Shown: positions 37,012-47,250, counted from the first letter of the stretch. The stretch is 64,000 nucleotides of DNA from an uncultured Eggerthellaceae bacterium (GCA_910588435.1 CAJUPL010000001.1:1-64000), one strand, 5' to 3'. Made by a program: numbers and translations. The notes: generated from the sequence alone by a model not told the origin.

Positions 37012-39150
37012 GTGACTACAGCAATAGCGTGGATGGCTCCTGTCTGCGCCGTCATCGGCATCATCGTCGCGGCGTATCTGGGGAGCTGGGTCCTGCGCCA
37101 AGATCCTGGTTCGGAGAAGATGAATTCCATCTCCATCAAGATCCAGCAGGGCGCAAAGGCCTTCTTGATGAGCGAGTACAAGCTGCTCGCCATATTCATG
37201 GTGGTCGTTGCGATAGTCATGGCCGTGGCTCTTTCATGGATCACTGCTCTGGCGTTCATCACAGGCGGCGTCCTCTCAGCAGCTGCCGGGTACGTGGGAA
37301 TGCATGTGGCAACTCGTGCGAATACGCGCACGGCCTATGCTGCTGAGACAAGCGTTGCGAAGGCGCTCACCGTGAGCTTCCGCTCAGGACTCACGATGGG
37401 CCTCTGCGTTGCATCCTTTGCGCTCCTGGGTCTGTCTCTCTGGCTGGTCCTCCTGGTGTTCAGCGGGATCACTGGCTATGACATCAACGGTGAGATCATG
37501 CACCTTGCACATGAGCATATCGGCATGGTAGAGGGCTTCGCCACTGGCGCATCTGCTGTGGCACTGTTCGCTCGTGTTGGTGGTGGCATCTACACCAAGG
37601 CAGCAGACGTTGGAGCTGACCTAGTAGGCAAGGTTGAGGCTGGCATCCCTGAGGATGACCCGCGCAATCCGGCTACCATCGCTGACAATGTAGGTGACAA
37701 TGTGGGTGATGTTGCTGGCATGGGCGCTGACCTCTTCGAGAGCTACACCGGCTCCATCTTGGCTCCCACCATCCTTGCCATCACGTTCGGCGCTCTTGGC
37801 GGATACTTCGTCGGCTCTGACCTGATCTGGGCCATGGTGGTCCCTGTCGTCATCGCGGCATGCGGCATCATCACCTCCATCATCGGCCTGTTCGCCGTGC
37901 GTACGAAGGAAGGCGCTGACCTTCACAAAGCTCTCAATCGTGGTACCTATGTGGCAGCTGTCATAGAGATCCTTGTCATCCTGTGCATCTTCTTCATCTG
38001 GAACAGCAATGCAGTGGAAGCGCAGCCGCTCTGGCTCTTCGGCAGCGTTCTCTGCGGCCTGATCGCGGGCCTTGCCATCGGCAAGATCACGGAGTACTTC
38101 TGTTCTGACCACTACAAGCCGGTCCACAAGCTGGCAGAGGCCGCTGAGACCGGTGCAGCCACTGTCATCATCGAAGGCCTGGGCACGGGCATGCTCTCCA
38201 CCATAGCTCCCATCTGCTTGGTGGCGCTTGCCATCATCGGTGCATTCTTCTTCGGCAACATGGCCTTCCCGATGGCAGCCACTGAGAACGCAATCGCCGT
38301 TGGCCTGTTCGGTGTCGGTCTGGCTGCAACCGGCATGCTCTCCAACACCGCCATCACCATCGGCGTTGATGCGTACGGCCCTGTGGCTGACAACGCAGGC
38401 GGCATCGCTGAGATGGCGGGACTGCCTGAAGAGGTTCGCGACCGCACTGACGCACTGGATGCAGTGGGCAACACCACGGCAGCCATCGCGAAGGGCTTCG
38501 CTATCTCTTCTGCTGGCCTGTCTGCGATCTCTCTGTTCGTGTCCTACCAGGCTACGATGCACAACTACATCCCGTCCTTCGAGCTGTCTCTCACCGATCC
38601 GCTGATCGTGGCAGGCATCTTCATCGGCGCCATGATGCCGTTCATGTTCGCAGCGCTCACCATGGGCGCTGTCTCTCGTGCGGCACACGCCATGGTGGAA
38701 GAGGTTCGCCGTCAGTTCCGTGAGATCCCGGGCATCATGGAGTACAAGGCTGAGCCTGAGTACGACAAGTGCGTGGGCATCTCCACCACATCAGCTCTGC
38801 ATGAGATGATGGCTCCTGGCATCATCTCCATCGTGGTTCCCATCGTCATCGGCTGCATCGATCCAGCCATGCTCGGCGGCTTCCTTGCAGGCGCTGTGGC
38901 AACCGGCATGCTGATGGCCATCTTCATGAGCAACGCTGGTGGCGCATGGGACAACGCCAAGAAGTACATCGAGCAAGGTCACTTCGGTGGCAAGGGCTCT
39001 GAGGCTCATAAGGCTGCTGTCGTGGGTGACACCGTGGGTGACCCCTTCAAGGACACCTCTGGTCCGTCCATGAACATCCTCATCAACCTGATGACCATCG
39101 TCTCCCTGACCTTCAGCCCGTTGTTCATCATGATCCAGAGCCTCCTCTAG
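37012..39150 (+). CDS. hppA: Membrane-bound ion-pumping pyrophosphatase, K+-dependent type
   Basis: Hydrolyses PPi and pumps H+ and/or Na+ across the membrane. About 15-16 helices in 712 residues. Substrate motifs: [21 protein letters not shown] and [21 protein letters not shown] regions, plus the C-terminal [15 protein letters not shown]. The diagnostic position reads GNTTAA (Ala rather than Lys), which marks the K+-dependent subfamily. GTG start with AAAGGAAAGGG upstream. Ion selectivity cannot be decided by eye. It would conserve energy from biosynthetic PPi in an anaerobe. Confidence 0.93.
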   Translation: MTTAIAWMAPVCAVIGIIVAAYLGSWVLRQDPGSEKMNSISIKIQQGAKAFLMSEYKLLAIFMVVVAIVMAVALSWITALAFITGGVLSAAAGYVGMHVATRANTRTAYAAETSVAKALTVSFRSGLTMGLCVASFALLGLSLWLVLLVFSGITGYDINGEIMHLAHEHIGMVEGFATGASAVALFARVGGGIYTKAADVGADLVGKVEAGIPEDDPRNPATIADNVGDNVGDVAGMGADLFESYTGSILAPTILAITFGALGGYFVGSDLIWAMVVPVVIAACGIITSIIGLFAVRTKEGADLHKALNRGTYVAAVIEILVILCIFFIWNSNAVEAQPLWLFGSVLCGLIAGLAIGKITEYFCSDHYKPVHKLAEAAETGAATVIIEGLGTGMLSTIAPICLVALAIIGAFFFGNMAFPMAATENAIAVGLFGVGLAATGMLSNTAITIGVDAYGPVADNAGGIAEMAGLPEEVRDRTDALDAVGNTTAAIAKGFAISSAGLSAISLFVSYQATMHNYIPSFELSLTDPLIVAGIFIGAMMPFMFAALTMGAVSRAAHAMVEEVRRQFREIPGIMEYKAEPEYDKCVGISTTSALHEMMAPGIISIVVPIVIGCIDPAMLGGFLAGAVATGMLMAIFMSNAGGAWDNAKKYIEQGHFGGKGSEAHKAAVVGDTVGDPFKDTSGPSMNILINLMTIVSLTFSPLFIMIQSLL

Positions 39151-39172
39151 GGCCATCTTCGGACATAAGGCC

Positions 39173-39658
39173 TTGCAAGAGGTACAGATATTCTCTGACG
39201 GCTCGGCGCGCGGGAACCCCGGAAACGGTGGTTTCGGCGCGCTGTTGCGCTATGTGGATGCGAATGGGGCAGCGCATGAGAGAGAGCTGTCGGAGGGGTT
39301 CGAGATGACCACGAACAACCGCATGGAGCTCCTAGGCGTCATCCGTGCCTTCCAGGCGTTGAAGCATCCTTGCCGCGTCTTCGTCCAGACTGATTCCAAG
39401 TACGTGGTGGATGCCTTCAACAAGGATTGGATCTCTGGGTGGAAGCGCAGGGGCTGGAAGAACGCGAAGAAGGATCCGGTTGCGAACAGGGACCTCTGGG
39501 AAGAGCTCTTGCACGCCATAGAAGGTCATGAGGTCACGTTCTCATGGATCAAAGGCCATGCCGGGCATTCTGAGAACGAGCGCTGTGATGCTCTAGCCAC
39601 CGCCGCCGCAGACGGCAAGCACCTCTCTGTGGACGAGGGATATGTAGGCTCTGCCTGA
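39173..39658 (+). CDS. rnhA: Ribonuclease HI
   Basis: Cleaves RNA in RNA-DNA hybrids. The acidic active site is visible: Asp in IFSDGSARGNPG, Glu in NNRMELLG, Asp in VQTDSKYV and the final Asp in NERCDALA; WISGWKRRGWKN is the basic handle region. 161 residues. The start is a TTG at 39173 with only a weak AAGG ahead; no better start exists without losing the first strand. Confidence 0.9.
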   Translation: MQEVQIFSDGSARGNPGNGGFGALLRYVDANGAAHERELSEGFEMTTNNRMELLGVIRAFQALKHPCRVFVQTDSKYVVDAFNKDWISGWKRRGWKNAKKDPVANRDLWEELLHAIEGHEVTFSWIKGHAGHSENERCDALATAAADGKHLSVDEGYVGSA

Positions 39659-39662
39659 CCTT

Positions 39663-39680
39663 GGTGGCCTACCGGCCACC
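39663..39680 (+). terminator. Hairpin after rnhA
   Basis: 7-bp perfect stem (39663-39669 with 39674-39680), TACC loop, no T-run, 4 bp after the stop codon. Confidence 0.45.
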
Positions 39681-39706
39681 TAACCAACCGAAACAATTTG
39701 CGGTAG

Positions 39707-39725
39707 GCGGCTGCGTTGCAGCCGC
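39707..39725 (+). repeat. Single family A stem-I unit
   Basis: Perfect 8-bp arms (39707-39714 with 39718-39725) around GTT, followed by AGCG as in the full copies. It directly precedes copy R3 in the same orientation. The arms match the unit at 956-974 in sequence. Confidence 0.7.
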
Positions 39726-39746
39726 AGCGTTGGCCCTCCTCAATAG

Positions 39747-39893
39747 TGGGCGCTTCCATTGGAAGCGCAGCATTGCGATGAGCAATGCGTAACGCAGGCG
39801 ATAGCCTGCGAACACCCGGGACCCAGCAACTGGTCAGGCAACCTAGCCTGGCGCAGACCAGCTATCCGGGTGTTTCGGGTTATCACCCTCATC
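39747..39893 (+). repeat. Family A structured repeat, copy R3 (full length, best paired)
   Basis: Stem I 39750-39757/39761-39768 (ATT loop); stem II 39770-39776/39782-39788; stem III 39793-39799/39804-39810 (GATA loop); stem IV 39812-39819/39866-39873 (perfect 8 bp) enclosing stem V 39830-39835/39856-39861 (perfect 6 bp). It aligns over about 140 bp with copy R2 at 791-933. Most differences fall in loops or are paired changes. It runs straight into repeat B. Confidence 0.85.
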
Positions 39894-39948
39894 AATGACA
39901 CTGCCCCGTGCGCAATGTCATTGACCTACTGGGTCATATATAGGGTTG
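39892..39948 (+). repeat. Family B repeat, copy lacking the left outer arm
   Basis: Inner arms TCAATGACA (39892-39900) and TGTCATTGA (39916-39924) flank CTGCCCCGTGCGCAA; the right outer arm GGTCATATAT follows at 39932. It is close to base-identical to the complete copy at 63441-63509, but the left outer arm is replaced by the end of family A copy R3. Confidence 0.75.
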
Positions 39949-39989
39949 CAGGCGCATTCGCACGTTAGCGCTCTCGTTAGCCAATGGGC

Positions 39990-40114
39990 GGCAAGGCACA
40001 GGGACGGTGCCTTGCCCTACGTCCACCAGAGACTCAATCTCTGGTCAGACTCGTTATCAACAAAGTAGGTGTTTCAGGTTGACGTAGGGCACGGCATCGT
40101 TCTTATGCCGTGCC
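39990..40114 (+). repeat. Cluster of nested, partly competing hairpins
   Basis: Stem a: 39990-39999 with 40007-40016 (10 bp). Stem b: 40013-40023 with 40081-40091 (11 bp), enclosing stem c: 40025-40032 with 40038-40045 (8 bp). Stem d: 40088-40097 with 40105-40114 (10 bp). a and b share 40013-40016; b and d share 40088-40091, so the folds compete. No coding frame or known RNA family was recognised. It could be a structured RNA or a decayed mobile element. Confidence 0.65.
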
Positions 40115-40216
40115 GCAACGCTGCAACTCAGACTGCTGGCATGCGCAATATAGCCTCAGCCCCCTCTCGGTGGGCGAGCATCCACAGGATGGAAGACCCA
40201 ATCATGATCACTTAGG

Positions 40217-40251
40217 CAAATGACACTGCCCCGTACGCTCTTCAGGGGCAG
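40217..40251 (-). terminator. Hairpin after dgt, containing a family B fragment
   Basis: 7-bp stem (40226-40232 with 40245-40251), 12-nt loop, 10 bp beyond the dgt stop on the minus strand. Bases 40217-40238 match the centre of repeat B (CAATGACACTGCCCCGT-like), suggesting a B fragment recruited as a 3' hairpin. The rest of 40115-40216 shows nothing recognisable. Confidence 0.5.
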
Positions 40252-40260
40252 CAGGATGGA

Positions 40261-41496
40261 TCAGCTGAAGCTTGCGAAGTAGCCGCGCTTCTCTATCTGA
40301 TACGTCTCATCAGGGAACAGATGCTCATAGATGCTGGTGAAGTATCCATCGGTCATGGAAGCTATGTAGTCACAGACTATCCTGTTCGCATCTTGGTCAA
40401 GATACTCTTCCTGCGTGATGGTCTGGGACGTTCTCGTCAGCGGATGCACATGATGAGTGAAGATGGGGGAGGATTCATCCCCTGACTCCAGCTCTTCTAG
40501 CATCCTCTCGTAGAGGCGCCCGAACATATGCTCCACCACATTCGACGCATCCTCCAGCATGCCCTCGCGCTCATAGATTATCTGGTAGTTTTGGCGCTTG
40601 GCCATCTTCAGGTCCTCGAACATCTCCTGGCTCATGGAGATGGTGTCCTTGCCGTAGCTGTTGTTCACGATGTCAACGGTGATGTTGTTGATGAGCCGCG
40701 CATTGTCCTTGCCCATGACGGAGCTTTCGAACACGTCTATATCATCCAGCACACCCATCTGGAGCGCATCGGCCCTGTCCTTGCCTATATAGGCGATCAT
40801 GTCGCTCACGCGCACTACGCATCCCTCAAGCGTTGACGGGCGAAGGTGCTTGATGTTCTGGGCGTCTTCGGTGCAAGCTTCAACGGCGCGGTCAAGCTCA
40901 TCGAAAGTGGTGCAGCCTCCCAAGGAGAGCGTCTGGCATGCGAACTCACCGTTATGCGCCAGCACCCCGTCAAGGGTCTGGAGCGAGATGTTCCTAGGGT
41001 AGAGCTCATCCAGCACGCGAACGGAATGAACATTGTGGTTGAAGTAGCGCCCAGTCCTGTCATGGTAGTTCTGGGACAGGAACCTCTCGCCGGCGTGCCC
41101 GAATGGAGTGTGCCCCACATCATGCCCAAGCGCTATGGCCTCGATGAGGTCAGTGTTCAAGCGCAACAGGCGGCCGATCCCCTTCGCCACGCGGTTCACC
41201 AGCTGCACATGGAGGCCACGGCGCGTGATGTCATCATTGTTCACGAACGAGAAGACCTGCGTCTTGCCAGCGTATCTGTTGTAGGCGGGCACGTTCACGA
41301 TCTTCTCCACGTCACGCATGAAGGCAGGACGCGCTAGCGTTGCCCGGTCATTGGGAAGGTCTTCTCGCCTGGTGATGTCCTCGTCCTTGAAAGCTAGCTC
41401 ATTGGGGACGTTCGCCTGTATGTCGGCTTCTATCTGGCGCTCTAGCTCAGGATCAAGCGAAAGGTATGGGATCTCTGAATTGGGCTTTGTGTGCAT
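40261..41496 (-). CDS. dgt: Deoxyguanosinetriphosphate triphosphohydrolase-like protein (HD domain)
   Basis: HD-domain dNTPase hydrolysing dNTP to deoxynucleoside and triphosphate. Metal site: GHDVGHTPFGHAGE and downstream HNVHS, plus SDMIAYIGKD. The N-terminal region has RPAFMRDVEKIVNVPAYNRYAGKTQVF in pieces typical of the family. The ATG at 41496 is chosen because AAGGGA lies about 5 nt upstream; a longer frame would cross the start of divergent dnaG. 411 residues. A candidate -10 TATGAT lies on the minus strand at 41530-41535. Confidence 0.88.
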   Translation of the reverse strand: MHTKPNSEIPYLSLDPELERQIEADIQANVPNELAFKDEDITRREDLPNDRATLARPAFMRDVEKIVNVPAYNRYAGKTQVFSFVNNDDITRRGLHVQLVNRVAKGIGRLLRLNTDLIEAIALGHDVGHTPFGHAGERFLSQNYHDRTGRYFNHNVHSVRVLDELYPRNISLQTLDGVLAHNGEFACQTLSLGGCTTFDELDRAVEACTEDAQNIKHLRPSTLEGCVVRVSDMIAYIGKDRADALQMGVLDDIDVFESSVMGKDNARLINNITVDIVNNSYGKDTISMSQEMFEDLKMAKRQNYQIIYEREGMLEDASNVVEHMFGRLYERMLEELESGDESSPIFTHHVHPLTRTSQTITQEEYLDQDANRIVCDYIASMTDGYFTSIYEHLFPDETYQIEKRGYFASFS

Positions 41497-41589
41497 CTGG
41501 TCCCTTACGTGCATCGGCTTCATGAACTTCGCTATCATAGCAAAAGCACTAGCACATACGTTCTGTATCCGAAGGGTGATGAGGCCCTC

Positions 41590-43437
41590 ATGGGGCGCAT
41601 ATCTGACGAGGACATACAAAAGGTCCGTGAGGCAACCGATCTCGTGGAGCTCCTGAGCGAGAGGACGCGCGTCCAGCAAAGGGGACGCGAGTTCTGGTGC
41701 TGCTGTCCTCTTCACAATGAGAAGACGCCCTCATTCAAGATGGACCCTGCAACCCAGCTCTGGCATTGCTTCGGCTGCGGTGAGGGCGGGGACGTGTTCG
41801 GGTTCATCATGAAGTCCGATGAGGTCACATTCCCGGAAGCCGTTCGCAAGCTAGCCGAGCGCGCTCGGGTGGACATCACAGAAGATGCGCAGGGCGGAAT
41901 CCCGAACTCCCGGAAGCAGCGCCTGCGCGATGCGTGCCAGGCGGCGCAGGAGTTCTTCCACATGCGCCTCATGCGCGATCCTTCAGACGGGGAGAGCAAG
42001 GCCAGGTCATACCTCTCACGGCGTGGCCTTGGGGGCGAGGTTCCCAAGGAGTGGATGCTGGGCTATGCGCCGGGGCGCGGGCTAATGGTGAACCATCTGC
42101 TGGCAGCGGGGTTCAAGCCAGATGAGATAGTGGAGGCGAACCTTGCCGTCAACAGGAATGGCCGCCTGAATGACAGGTTCTATGAGCGCGTGATGTTCCC
42201 CATCCATGACGTGTCAGGGGAGTGCATCGCCTTCGGTGGCCGCATCATCGGTGACGGTGAGCCGAAGTACCTGAACAGCCAAGAGACCCCCATATTCCAT
42301 AAATCGAACGTGCTCTTCGGCTTGGACAAGGCCAAGGCGAAGATGGCTTCCACTGGATGCGCCGTTGTGGCGGAAGGGTACACGGACGTGATCGCCATGC
42401 ACGAGGCCGGCATCACCAACAGCGTGGCCACACTTGGGACCGCGCTCACGAAGAGCCACATCAGGATGCTCTCCAGACATGCTGGCAAGCGCATCGTCTA
42501 TCTGTTCGACGGTGATGCCGCTGGTCAGCGCGCAACGGAGCGCGCCCTGCAGTTCATAGATCATGATTCAACGCCAGAGGCGGGTCGCACGCAGGTGGAG
42601 ATATGCGCTCTCTGCTTGCCGGACGGGATGGATCCGGCGGAGTATCTGGACATCCATAGCGCCGATGACCTGCAGAAGCTCATAGATGGGGCTTTGCCGC
42701 TGCTCCAGTTCGGCATACAGAAGAAGCTGGAACGCCATGACATCGGCACAGCGGAGGGCAGGGCACGCGCCTTCGCTGATGCGATCTCTGTGCTCGCTCC
42801 CATAAAGGACTCCATCCTGGCAAAGGAATATGCCATCTCCCTCGCTCAAGAGCTGCAGTTCCGCGAAGATGACGCACTGGCGCAGCTGGCGAAGCTGAAG
42901 CCACCTAGGATGTACGGAGATGAGGCTGAGCAGGAGAGCGCAAGCGGCAATGCAAGCCAGATGAGCGAGATGCATCTGACAGAGGAGGCTTCGAATAGGG
43001 CTGCCATAGAGCGGGAGCTCTTGGGACTTCTGGTCAACAGTCCCTTGGAGGCGCTCCCATTCATGGACGGCATCATGAAGGTGAGATGGCGCTTCGGGGC
43101 GCACGAGAGGATCGCGAATGCCGTCTGTGGTGAGCTGGCATCCAACTTGAATGCATCTCCTGCAGATCTGGTGAGGCATGCAGCTACAGCAGATGCGAAC
43201 GCAGCGTCACTGCTCACATCCATCCAGAGGAACCCAGACATACCGCTGGAGAAGGTGTTCGCATACCTGCTCCAAGAGATGCGCATCGGAGATATGGAGG
43301 CGGATGCGGCAAGGCTCAAATCGCAGATGCACGAGGCTGAGAGCGGAAGCCCTGATGAGTCGGATCTTTTCCAGCAGCTGGTGGTGGTGCAAGAGAAGCT
43401 AGTGCGCGCACAGAAGGAAAGAGTTCCTTTGGTGTAG
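41590..43437 (+). CDS. dnaG: DNA primase
   Basis: Synthesises RNA primers for replication. CHC2 zinc domain (CCPLHNEKTPSF, HCFGCGEGGD), TOPRIM core with AEGYTDVIAMHEAGI and FDGDAAGQRATERA, and a C-terminal helicase-binding region after residue 450. 615 residues from ATG 41590, with TGAGG upstream. Divergent from dgt. No rpoD follows, unlike in many genomes; uvrA is next. Confidence 0.95.
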   Translation: MGRISDEDIQKVREATDLVELLSERTRVQQRGREFWCCCPLHNEKTPSFKMDPATQLWHCFGCGEGGDVFGFIMKSDEVTFPEAVRKLAERARVDITEDAQGGIPNSRKQRLRDACQAAQEFFHMRLMRDPSDGESKARSYLSRRGLGGEVPKEWMLGYAPGRGLMVNHLLAAGFKPDEIVEANLAVNRNGRLNDRFYERVMFPIHDVSGECIAFGGRIIGDGEPKYLNSQETPIFHKSNVLFGLDKAKAKMASTGCAVVAEGYTDVIAMHEAGITNSVATLGTALTKSHIRMLSRHAGKRIVYLFDGDAAGQRATERALQFIDHDSTPEAGRTQVEICALCLPDGMDPAEYLDIHSADDLQKLIDGALPLLQFGIQKKLERHDIGTAEGRARAFADAISVLAPIKDSILAKEYAISLAQELQFREDDALAQLAKLKPPRMYGDEAEQESASGNASQMSEMHLTEEASNRAAIERELLGLLVNSPLEALPFMDGIMKVRWRFGAHERIANAVCGELASNLNASPADLVRHAATADANAASLLTSIQRNPDIPLEKVFAYLLQEMRIGDMEADAARLKSQMHEAESGSPDESDLFQQLVVVQEKLVRAQKERVPLV

Positions 43438-43441
43438 ACGC

Positions 43442-43471
43442 TTTACATACAAATGTTCGCTAGTGTATATT
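43442..43471 (+). promoter_or_regulatory. uvrA promoter with LexA-like SOS box
   Basis: TTTACA (43442-43447), 18-bp spacer, TATATT (43466-43471). Within it, 43446-43459 reads CATACAAATGTTCG, which matches 12 of 14 bases of the Gram-positive LexA consensus form CGAAC-n4-GTTCG with central AAAT. The box overlaps the -35, the usual repression position. Confidence 0.7.
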
Positions 43472-43512
43472 GTGGAAAAGGATCCGAATGACACATCGCG
43501 AACAGGAACTCA

Positions 43513-46431
43513 ATGACTCAGAAAGAGATCGTCATCAAGGGTGCGCGTGAGCACAACCTGAAAGACATAGACCTCATCATACCAAGGGATAAGCTCGTCG
43601 TCATCACAGGGCTCTCCGGCTCCGGCAAATCAAGCCTTGCCTTTGACACCATGTATGCAGAGGGACAGAGGCGCTATGTTGAGAGCCTCTCTAGCTATGC
43701 CCGCATGTTCTTAGGCCAGATGAGCAAGCCAGACGTTGACTCCATCGATGGCTTGTCACCTGCTGTCTCCATCGACCAGAAGACAACCTCAAAGAACCCG
43801 CGCTCTACCGTCGGCACCACAACTGAGATCTATGACTACTTGCGCCTCTTGTATGCGCGCATTGGCATACCCCATTGTCCTGAATGCGGGCGCGTCATCA
43901 AGAAGCAGACAACGGATCAGGTGACCGATGAGATCTTGGCGCTTGCTGGAGGAGATGAGGCGAAGGCCATCATCATGGCGCCAATGGTCTCTGGCAAGAA
44001 GGGCGAATTCACCAAGCTGTTCGAAGACCTCAAGAAGGAGGGTTTCACGCGCGTGCGCGTGGATGGTGAGATCATCCGCCTTGAGAATGAGCCATTGACG
44101 CTTAACAAGAAGATCAAGCACTTCATAGACGTCGTCGTTGACAGGGTGGTGCTGAAGGAGTCAGCATCAAGCCGCATCGCTGAGGCTGTGGAGCTCGCAA
44201 CCAAGATGGCCGATGGCCGCGTGCTCGTCCAGCTCTTGGGCAGCTCCGATGATGTCAGGGGCGTTGATGGCGGAACATCATCAGGAGCAAAAGGCGGCCT
44301 TGCGGAAGGTGAGCATGTGTTCTCGCTTGCGCTTGCTTGCCCAGAGCATGGCTTCTCCATGGATGAGCTGGAGCCGCGTGACTTCTCCTTCAACGCGCCT
44401 TATGGCTCATGCCCTGACTGCTTCGGCATTGGCTCCAAGGAAGAGGTTGATGCATCCCTCATCGTCCCTGACACTTCGCTTTCGATCGAAGAAGGTGCGA
44501 TAGTGCCCTTCAAGAGCGGCAACTATTACCCGCAGGTCTTGAATGCGGTGGTAAGGCACATGGGAGAGGATCCGTCCACTCCTTGGGAGGACCTGAAGTC
44601 CAAGACCAGGAAGGCCATCATGGACGGCCTGGGCAAGGAGAAGGTCAGGGTTGACTATCACACGCTCGATGGCCGCAACACGTATTGGTACATAGAGTGG
44701 GAAGGCGTGCTGGAAGCAGTCCATCGCAAGTATGCTGAGGCTGACACGGACGCCAAGCGCGAGAAGCTGCAAAGCTATTTCGCAGTGGTTCCATGTAAGA
44801 CATGCAAGGGCAAGCGCTTGAAGCCTGAGATCTTGGCCGTGACGGTAGGGGGTGAGTCCATCCATGATGTGACGGAAATGTCAGCTGCTGAATCCTTGAG
44901 GTTCTTCAAGGAGATGACCTTCGAAGGGCAAGATGAGTACATCGCCGCACCTATCGCAAAGGAGATAGTGGCACGCCTTCAATTCCTAGTGGATGTGAGG
45001 CTTGACTACCTCACGCTTGAGCGCGCTACCGCAACGCTCTCTGGTGGCGAAGCTCAGCGCATCCGCCTCGCAACCCAGATAGGTGCCGGGCTCATGGGCG
45101 TCCTCTACATCTTGGATGAGCCATCTATTGGCCTGCATCAGCGTGACAATGAGCGCTTGATAGCAACGCTTGAGCACCTTCGTGACTTGGGCAACACCGT
45201 TGTGGTGGTGGAACACGATGAGGACACCATCCGCAATGCTGACTACATAGTGGACATAGGCCCAGGTGCGGGTGAGCATGGTGGATACATCACTGCTATC
45301 GGCACACCTGAGGAGGTGATGGCCACAGAGGGCTCCATGACAGCTGACTATCTGAATGGGAAACGCGTCATCGCTTTGCCTGAGAAGAGGAGAAAGCCCA
45401 AACGTGGCAAGCTGAAGCTGACAGGCGCAAAGGAGAACAACCTGAAGAACGTGACCCTTGAGGTGCCCATTGGCACTCTGACGGTGGTGACGGGCGTGTC
45501 TGGTTCTGGCAAGAGCTCCCTTGTGACGGATACTCTGGCTCCCGCGCTTGCCAACAGGTTGAATCATGCGCACAAGCGCACTGGCGTGTACAGGAAGATA
45601 ACCGGCTTAGATGAGCTGGATAAGGTCATCAACATCGATCAGAGCCCCATCGGGCGCACGCCAAGGTCCAATCCTGCCACCTACATCGGGCTTTGGGATG
45701 ACATCAGGAACCTCTTCGCATCAACTGCGGAGTCCAAGGCTCGTGGCTACTCTCCTGGGCGCTTTTCCTTCAATGTGAAGGGTGGCAGGTGCGAAGCTTG
45801 CAAGGGTGACGGTCAGATAAAGATAGAGATGCACTTCCTGCCGGACATCTACGTTCCGTGCGAGGTCTGCCAAGGAAAGAGGTACAACAGGGAGACATTG
45901 CAGGTCACGTACAGGGGGAAGAGCATCGCTGAGGTCTTGGACATGACCGTAGAGGATGCGCTCCAGTTCTTCGCGAACATCCCCTCCATCAAGAGGAAGC
46001 TGCAAACGCTGTTCGATGTGGGCCTTGGATACATCCGTCTAGGTCAGCCTGCTACAACCCTGTCTGGCGGTGAGGCTCAAAGGGTGAAGCTCTCTTCTGA
46101 GCTGCAGAAGAGGAGCACAGGGAAGACCTTCTACATCCTGGATGAGCCTACCACTGGGCTTCACTTCGAAGACGTTCGCCAGCTTTTGGAAGTGCTGCAA
46201 CGCCTAGTGGATTCAGGAAACACCGTCTTGATCATCGAGCATAACCTTGATGTCATAAAGAGTGCAGACCACATAATAGACCTCGGGCCGGAAGGCGGCA
46301 CCAATGGTGGCACCATCGTGGCTCAAGGAACGCCTGAGGAGGTTGCTGAGGTGGAAGGCAGCTTCACTGGCGTGTTCGTCAAGCGCGTGCTGGAAGATGC
46401 TCGTGCACTCGTGGAGGCAGTGGAGTCCTGA
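43513..46431 (+). CDS. uvrA: Excinuclease ABC subunit A
   Basis: Damage-recognition ATPase of nucleotide excision repair (972 residues). Two ABC modules: Walker [10 protein letters not shown] near residue 33 and GVSGSGKSS near 665; signature LSGGEAQR occurs twice; zinc modules around CPECG (first) and [11 protein letters not shown]...[10 protein letters not shown] (second). GLHQRDN and GLHFEDV follow the Walker B segments LDEPSI and LDEPTT. A LexA-like box upstream suggests DNA-damage induction. uvrB and uvrC are not adjacent. Confidence 0.97.
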   Translation: MTQKEIVIKGAREHNLKDIDLIIPRDKLVVITGLSGSGKSSLAFDTMYAEGQRRYVESLSSYARMFLGQMSKPDVDSIDGLSPAVSIDQKTTSKNPRSTVGTTTEIYDYLRLLYARIGIPHCPECGRVIKKQTTDQVTDEILALAGGDEAKAIIMAPMVSGKKGEFTKLFEDLKKEGFTRVRVDGEIIRLENEPLTLNKKIKHFIDVVVDRVVLKESASSRIAEAVELATKMADGRVLVQLLGSSDDVRGVDGGTSSGAKGGLAEGEHVFSLALACPEHGFSMDELEPRDFSFNAPYGSCPDCFGIGSKEEVDASLIVPDTSLSIEEGAIVPFKSGNYYPQVLNAVVRHMGEDPSTPWEDLKSKTRKAIMDGLGKEKVRVDYHTLDGRNTYWYIEWEGVLEAVHRKYAEADTDAKREKLQSYFAVVPCKTCKGKRLKPEILAVTVGGESIHDVTEMSAAESLRFFKEMTFEGQDEYIAAPIAKEIVARLQFLVDVRLDYLTLERATATLSGGEAQRIRLATQIGAGLMGVLYILDEPSIGLHQRDNERLIATLEHLRDLGNTVVVVEHDEDTIRNADYIVDIGPGAGEHGGYITAIGTPEEVMATEGSMTADYLNGKRVIALPEKRRKPKRGKLKLTGAKENNLKNVTLEVPIGTLTVVTGVSGSGKSSLVTDTLAPALANRLNHAHKRTGVYRKITGLDELDKVINIDQSPIGRTPRSNPATYIGLWDDIRNLFASTAESKARGYSPGRFSFNVKGGRCEACKGDGQIKIEMHFLPDIYVPCEVCQGKRYNRETLQVTYRGKSIAEVLDMTVEDALQFFANIPSIKRKLQTLFDVGLGYIRLGQPATTLSGGEAQRVKLSSELQKRSTGKTFYILDEPTTGLHFEDVRQLLEVLQRLVDSGNTVLIIEHNLDVIKSADHIIDLGPEGGTNGGTIVAQGTPEEVAEVEGSFTGVFVKRVLEDARALVEAVES

Positions 46432-46437
46432 CCATCG

Positions 46438-46461
46438 TGAAGGGGTATAATCCCCTTCATG
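46438..46461 (+). promoter_or_regulatory. TATAAT-loop hairpin abutting a start codon
   Basis: 8-bp stem (46438-46445 with 46452-46459) whose 6-nt loop is exactly TATAAT; the last stem base is the A of the next gene's ATG. As DNA it is a perfect -10 placing transcription start at about the ATG (leaderless mRNA). As RNA from uvrA it is a hairpin hiding AAGGGG. No good -35 was found. Confidence 0.5.
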
Positions 46462-47196
46462 CACAAAGTGATGCGGGAAAGAATCGCCCTCGTCGTATTC
46501 CTCGTTCTAGTGCTTGCAGGAGGCATAGTCCTCACAAGCTACTTCTCTACTGGACGAGGCTGGTCTGTTGCGGCAACTGCTGTGGATGATAGCGTTGGCC
46601 AGCTTGATGATTACGTAGCCGTGGTCTATAGCGGCGTTGCTGAAGAAGCGCCGATAGAGCCTGCTGACATCCCCGATGAAGAAGCGGATGAGGATATAGC
46701 TGCGGATCGGGAGATGGGATTGGGCCTCAAGCTATTGACGCTTGCCACAGAGGTTGGCAGTGCGGATGAGGGGCGCGTCTTCGTCTCTGACGTGAGAGAG
46801 CTGTATGAGACCAGAGGTGCCAGCGTCCTCAGCTTGGATCTCTCAGGGAATGGGTCAAGGTATGCCGCACCGCAGGTATTCCATGTTGGCAACAAGGCCA
46901 TAGGCGTGTTCTCAGTGAGCGAGCGTCTTCCAAGGAAGCAGGTAGATGAGATAGTTAGCATGCTCAAGGAGGACGGAGCCACTTGCATCATCTGCATTGC
47001 TCCGCGTCCATCTCTCATCTCCACGTATGAGGGCATAGATGTTGCTCTGATAATGCAGGCAGATCATGAATACTCAGTAGAGAACTCCCCTGAGGACCTC
47101 ACTGTGATAGCGAAGTCGCCCAATGTCGGCAATGTCGGCGTGATACTGCTCACATCGAACAACATCCCCTCTACGAAATCCGTGCAATCGCTCTGA
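46459..47196 (+). CDS. Membrane-anchored protein of unknown function with weak 5'-nucleotidase-like features
   Basis: 245 residues. One N-terminal transmembrane helix (about 9-29) then an extracytoplasmic part with an acidic linker (about 65-90). The segment VDEIVSMLKEDGATCIICIAP followed by YEGIDVALIM resembles, in order and spacing, the late part of 5'-nucleotidase/calcineurin-like phosphoesterases (Lk-x-gaD-x-II-x-LsH, then gIDvii-GH-H), but the metal-binding His and Asp residues are not kept. It may be an inactive relative or unrelated. The start lies in the hairpin described above; the ATG at 46471 is an alternative. Confidence 0.6.
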   Translation: MHKVMRERIALVVFLVLVLAGGIVLTSYFSTGRGWSVAATAVDDSVGQLDDYVAVVYSGVAEEAPIEPADIPDEEADEDIAADREMGLGLKLLTLATEVGSADEGRVFVSDVRELYETRGASVLSLDLSGNGSRYAAPQVFHVGNKAIGVFSVSERLPRKQVDEIVSMLKEDGATCIICIAPRPSLISTYEGIDVALIMQADHEYSVENSPEDLTVIAKSPNVGNVGVILLTSNNIPSTKSVQSL

Positions 47197-47250
47197 TGAG
47201 CGCATTGTTTCGGTGCAGTTAAATCATCGTCGCACTGAAGCTCTAGTATC

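Noticed and set aside
37621..38688. A 355-codon minus-strand frame
   Set aside because: Antisense to hppA and extremely rich in His, Asp and Gly, as expected from reversed transmembrane codons.
39659..40260. Possible insertion sequence
   Set aside because: No transposase frame of any type is present; only palindromic repeats. A decayed or miniature element remains possible and is reported as repeats.
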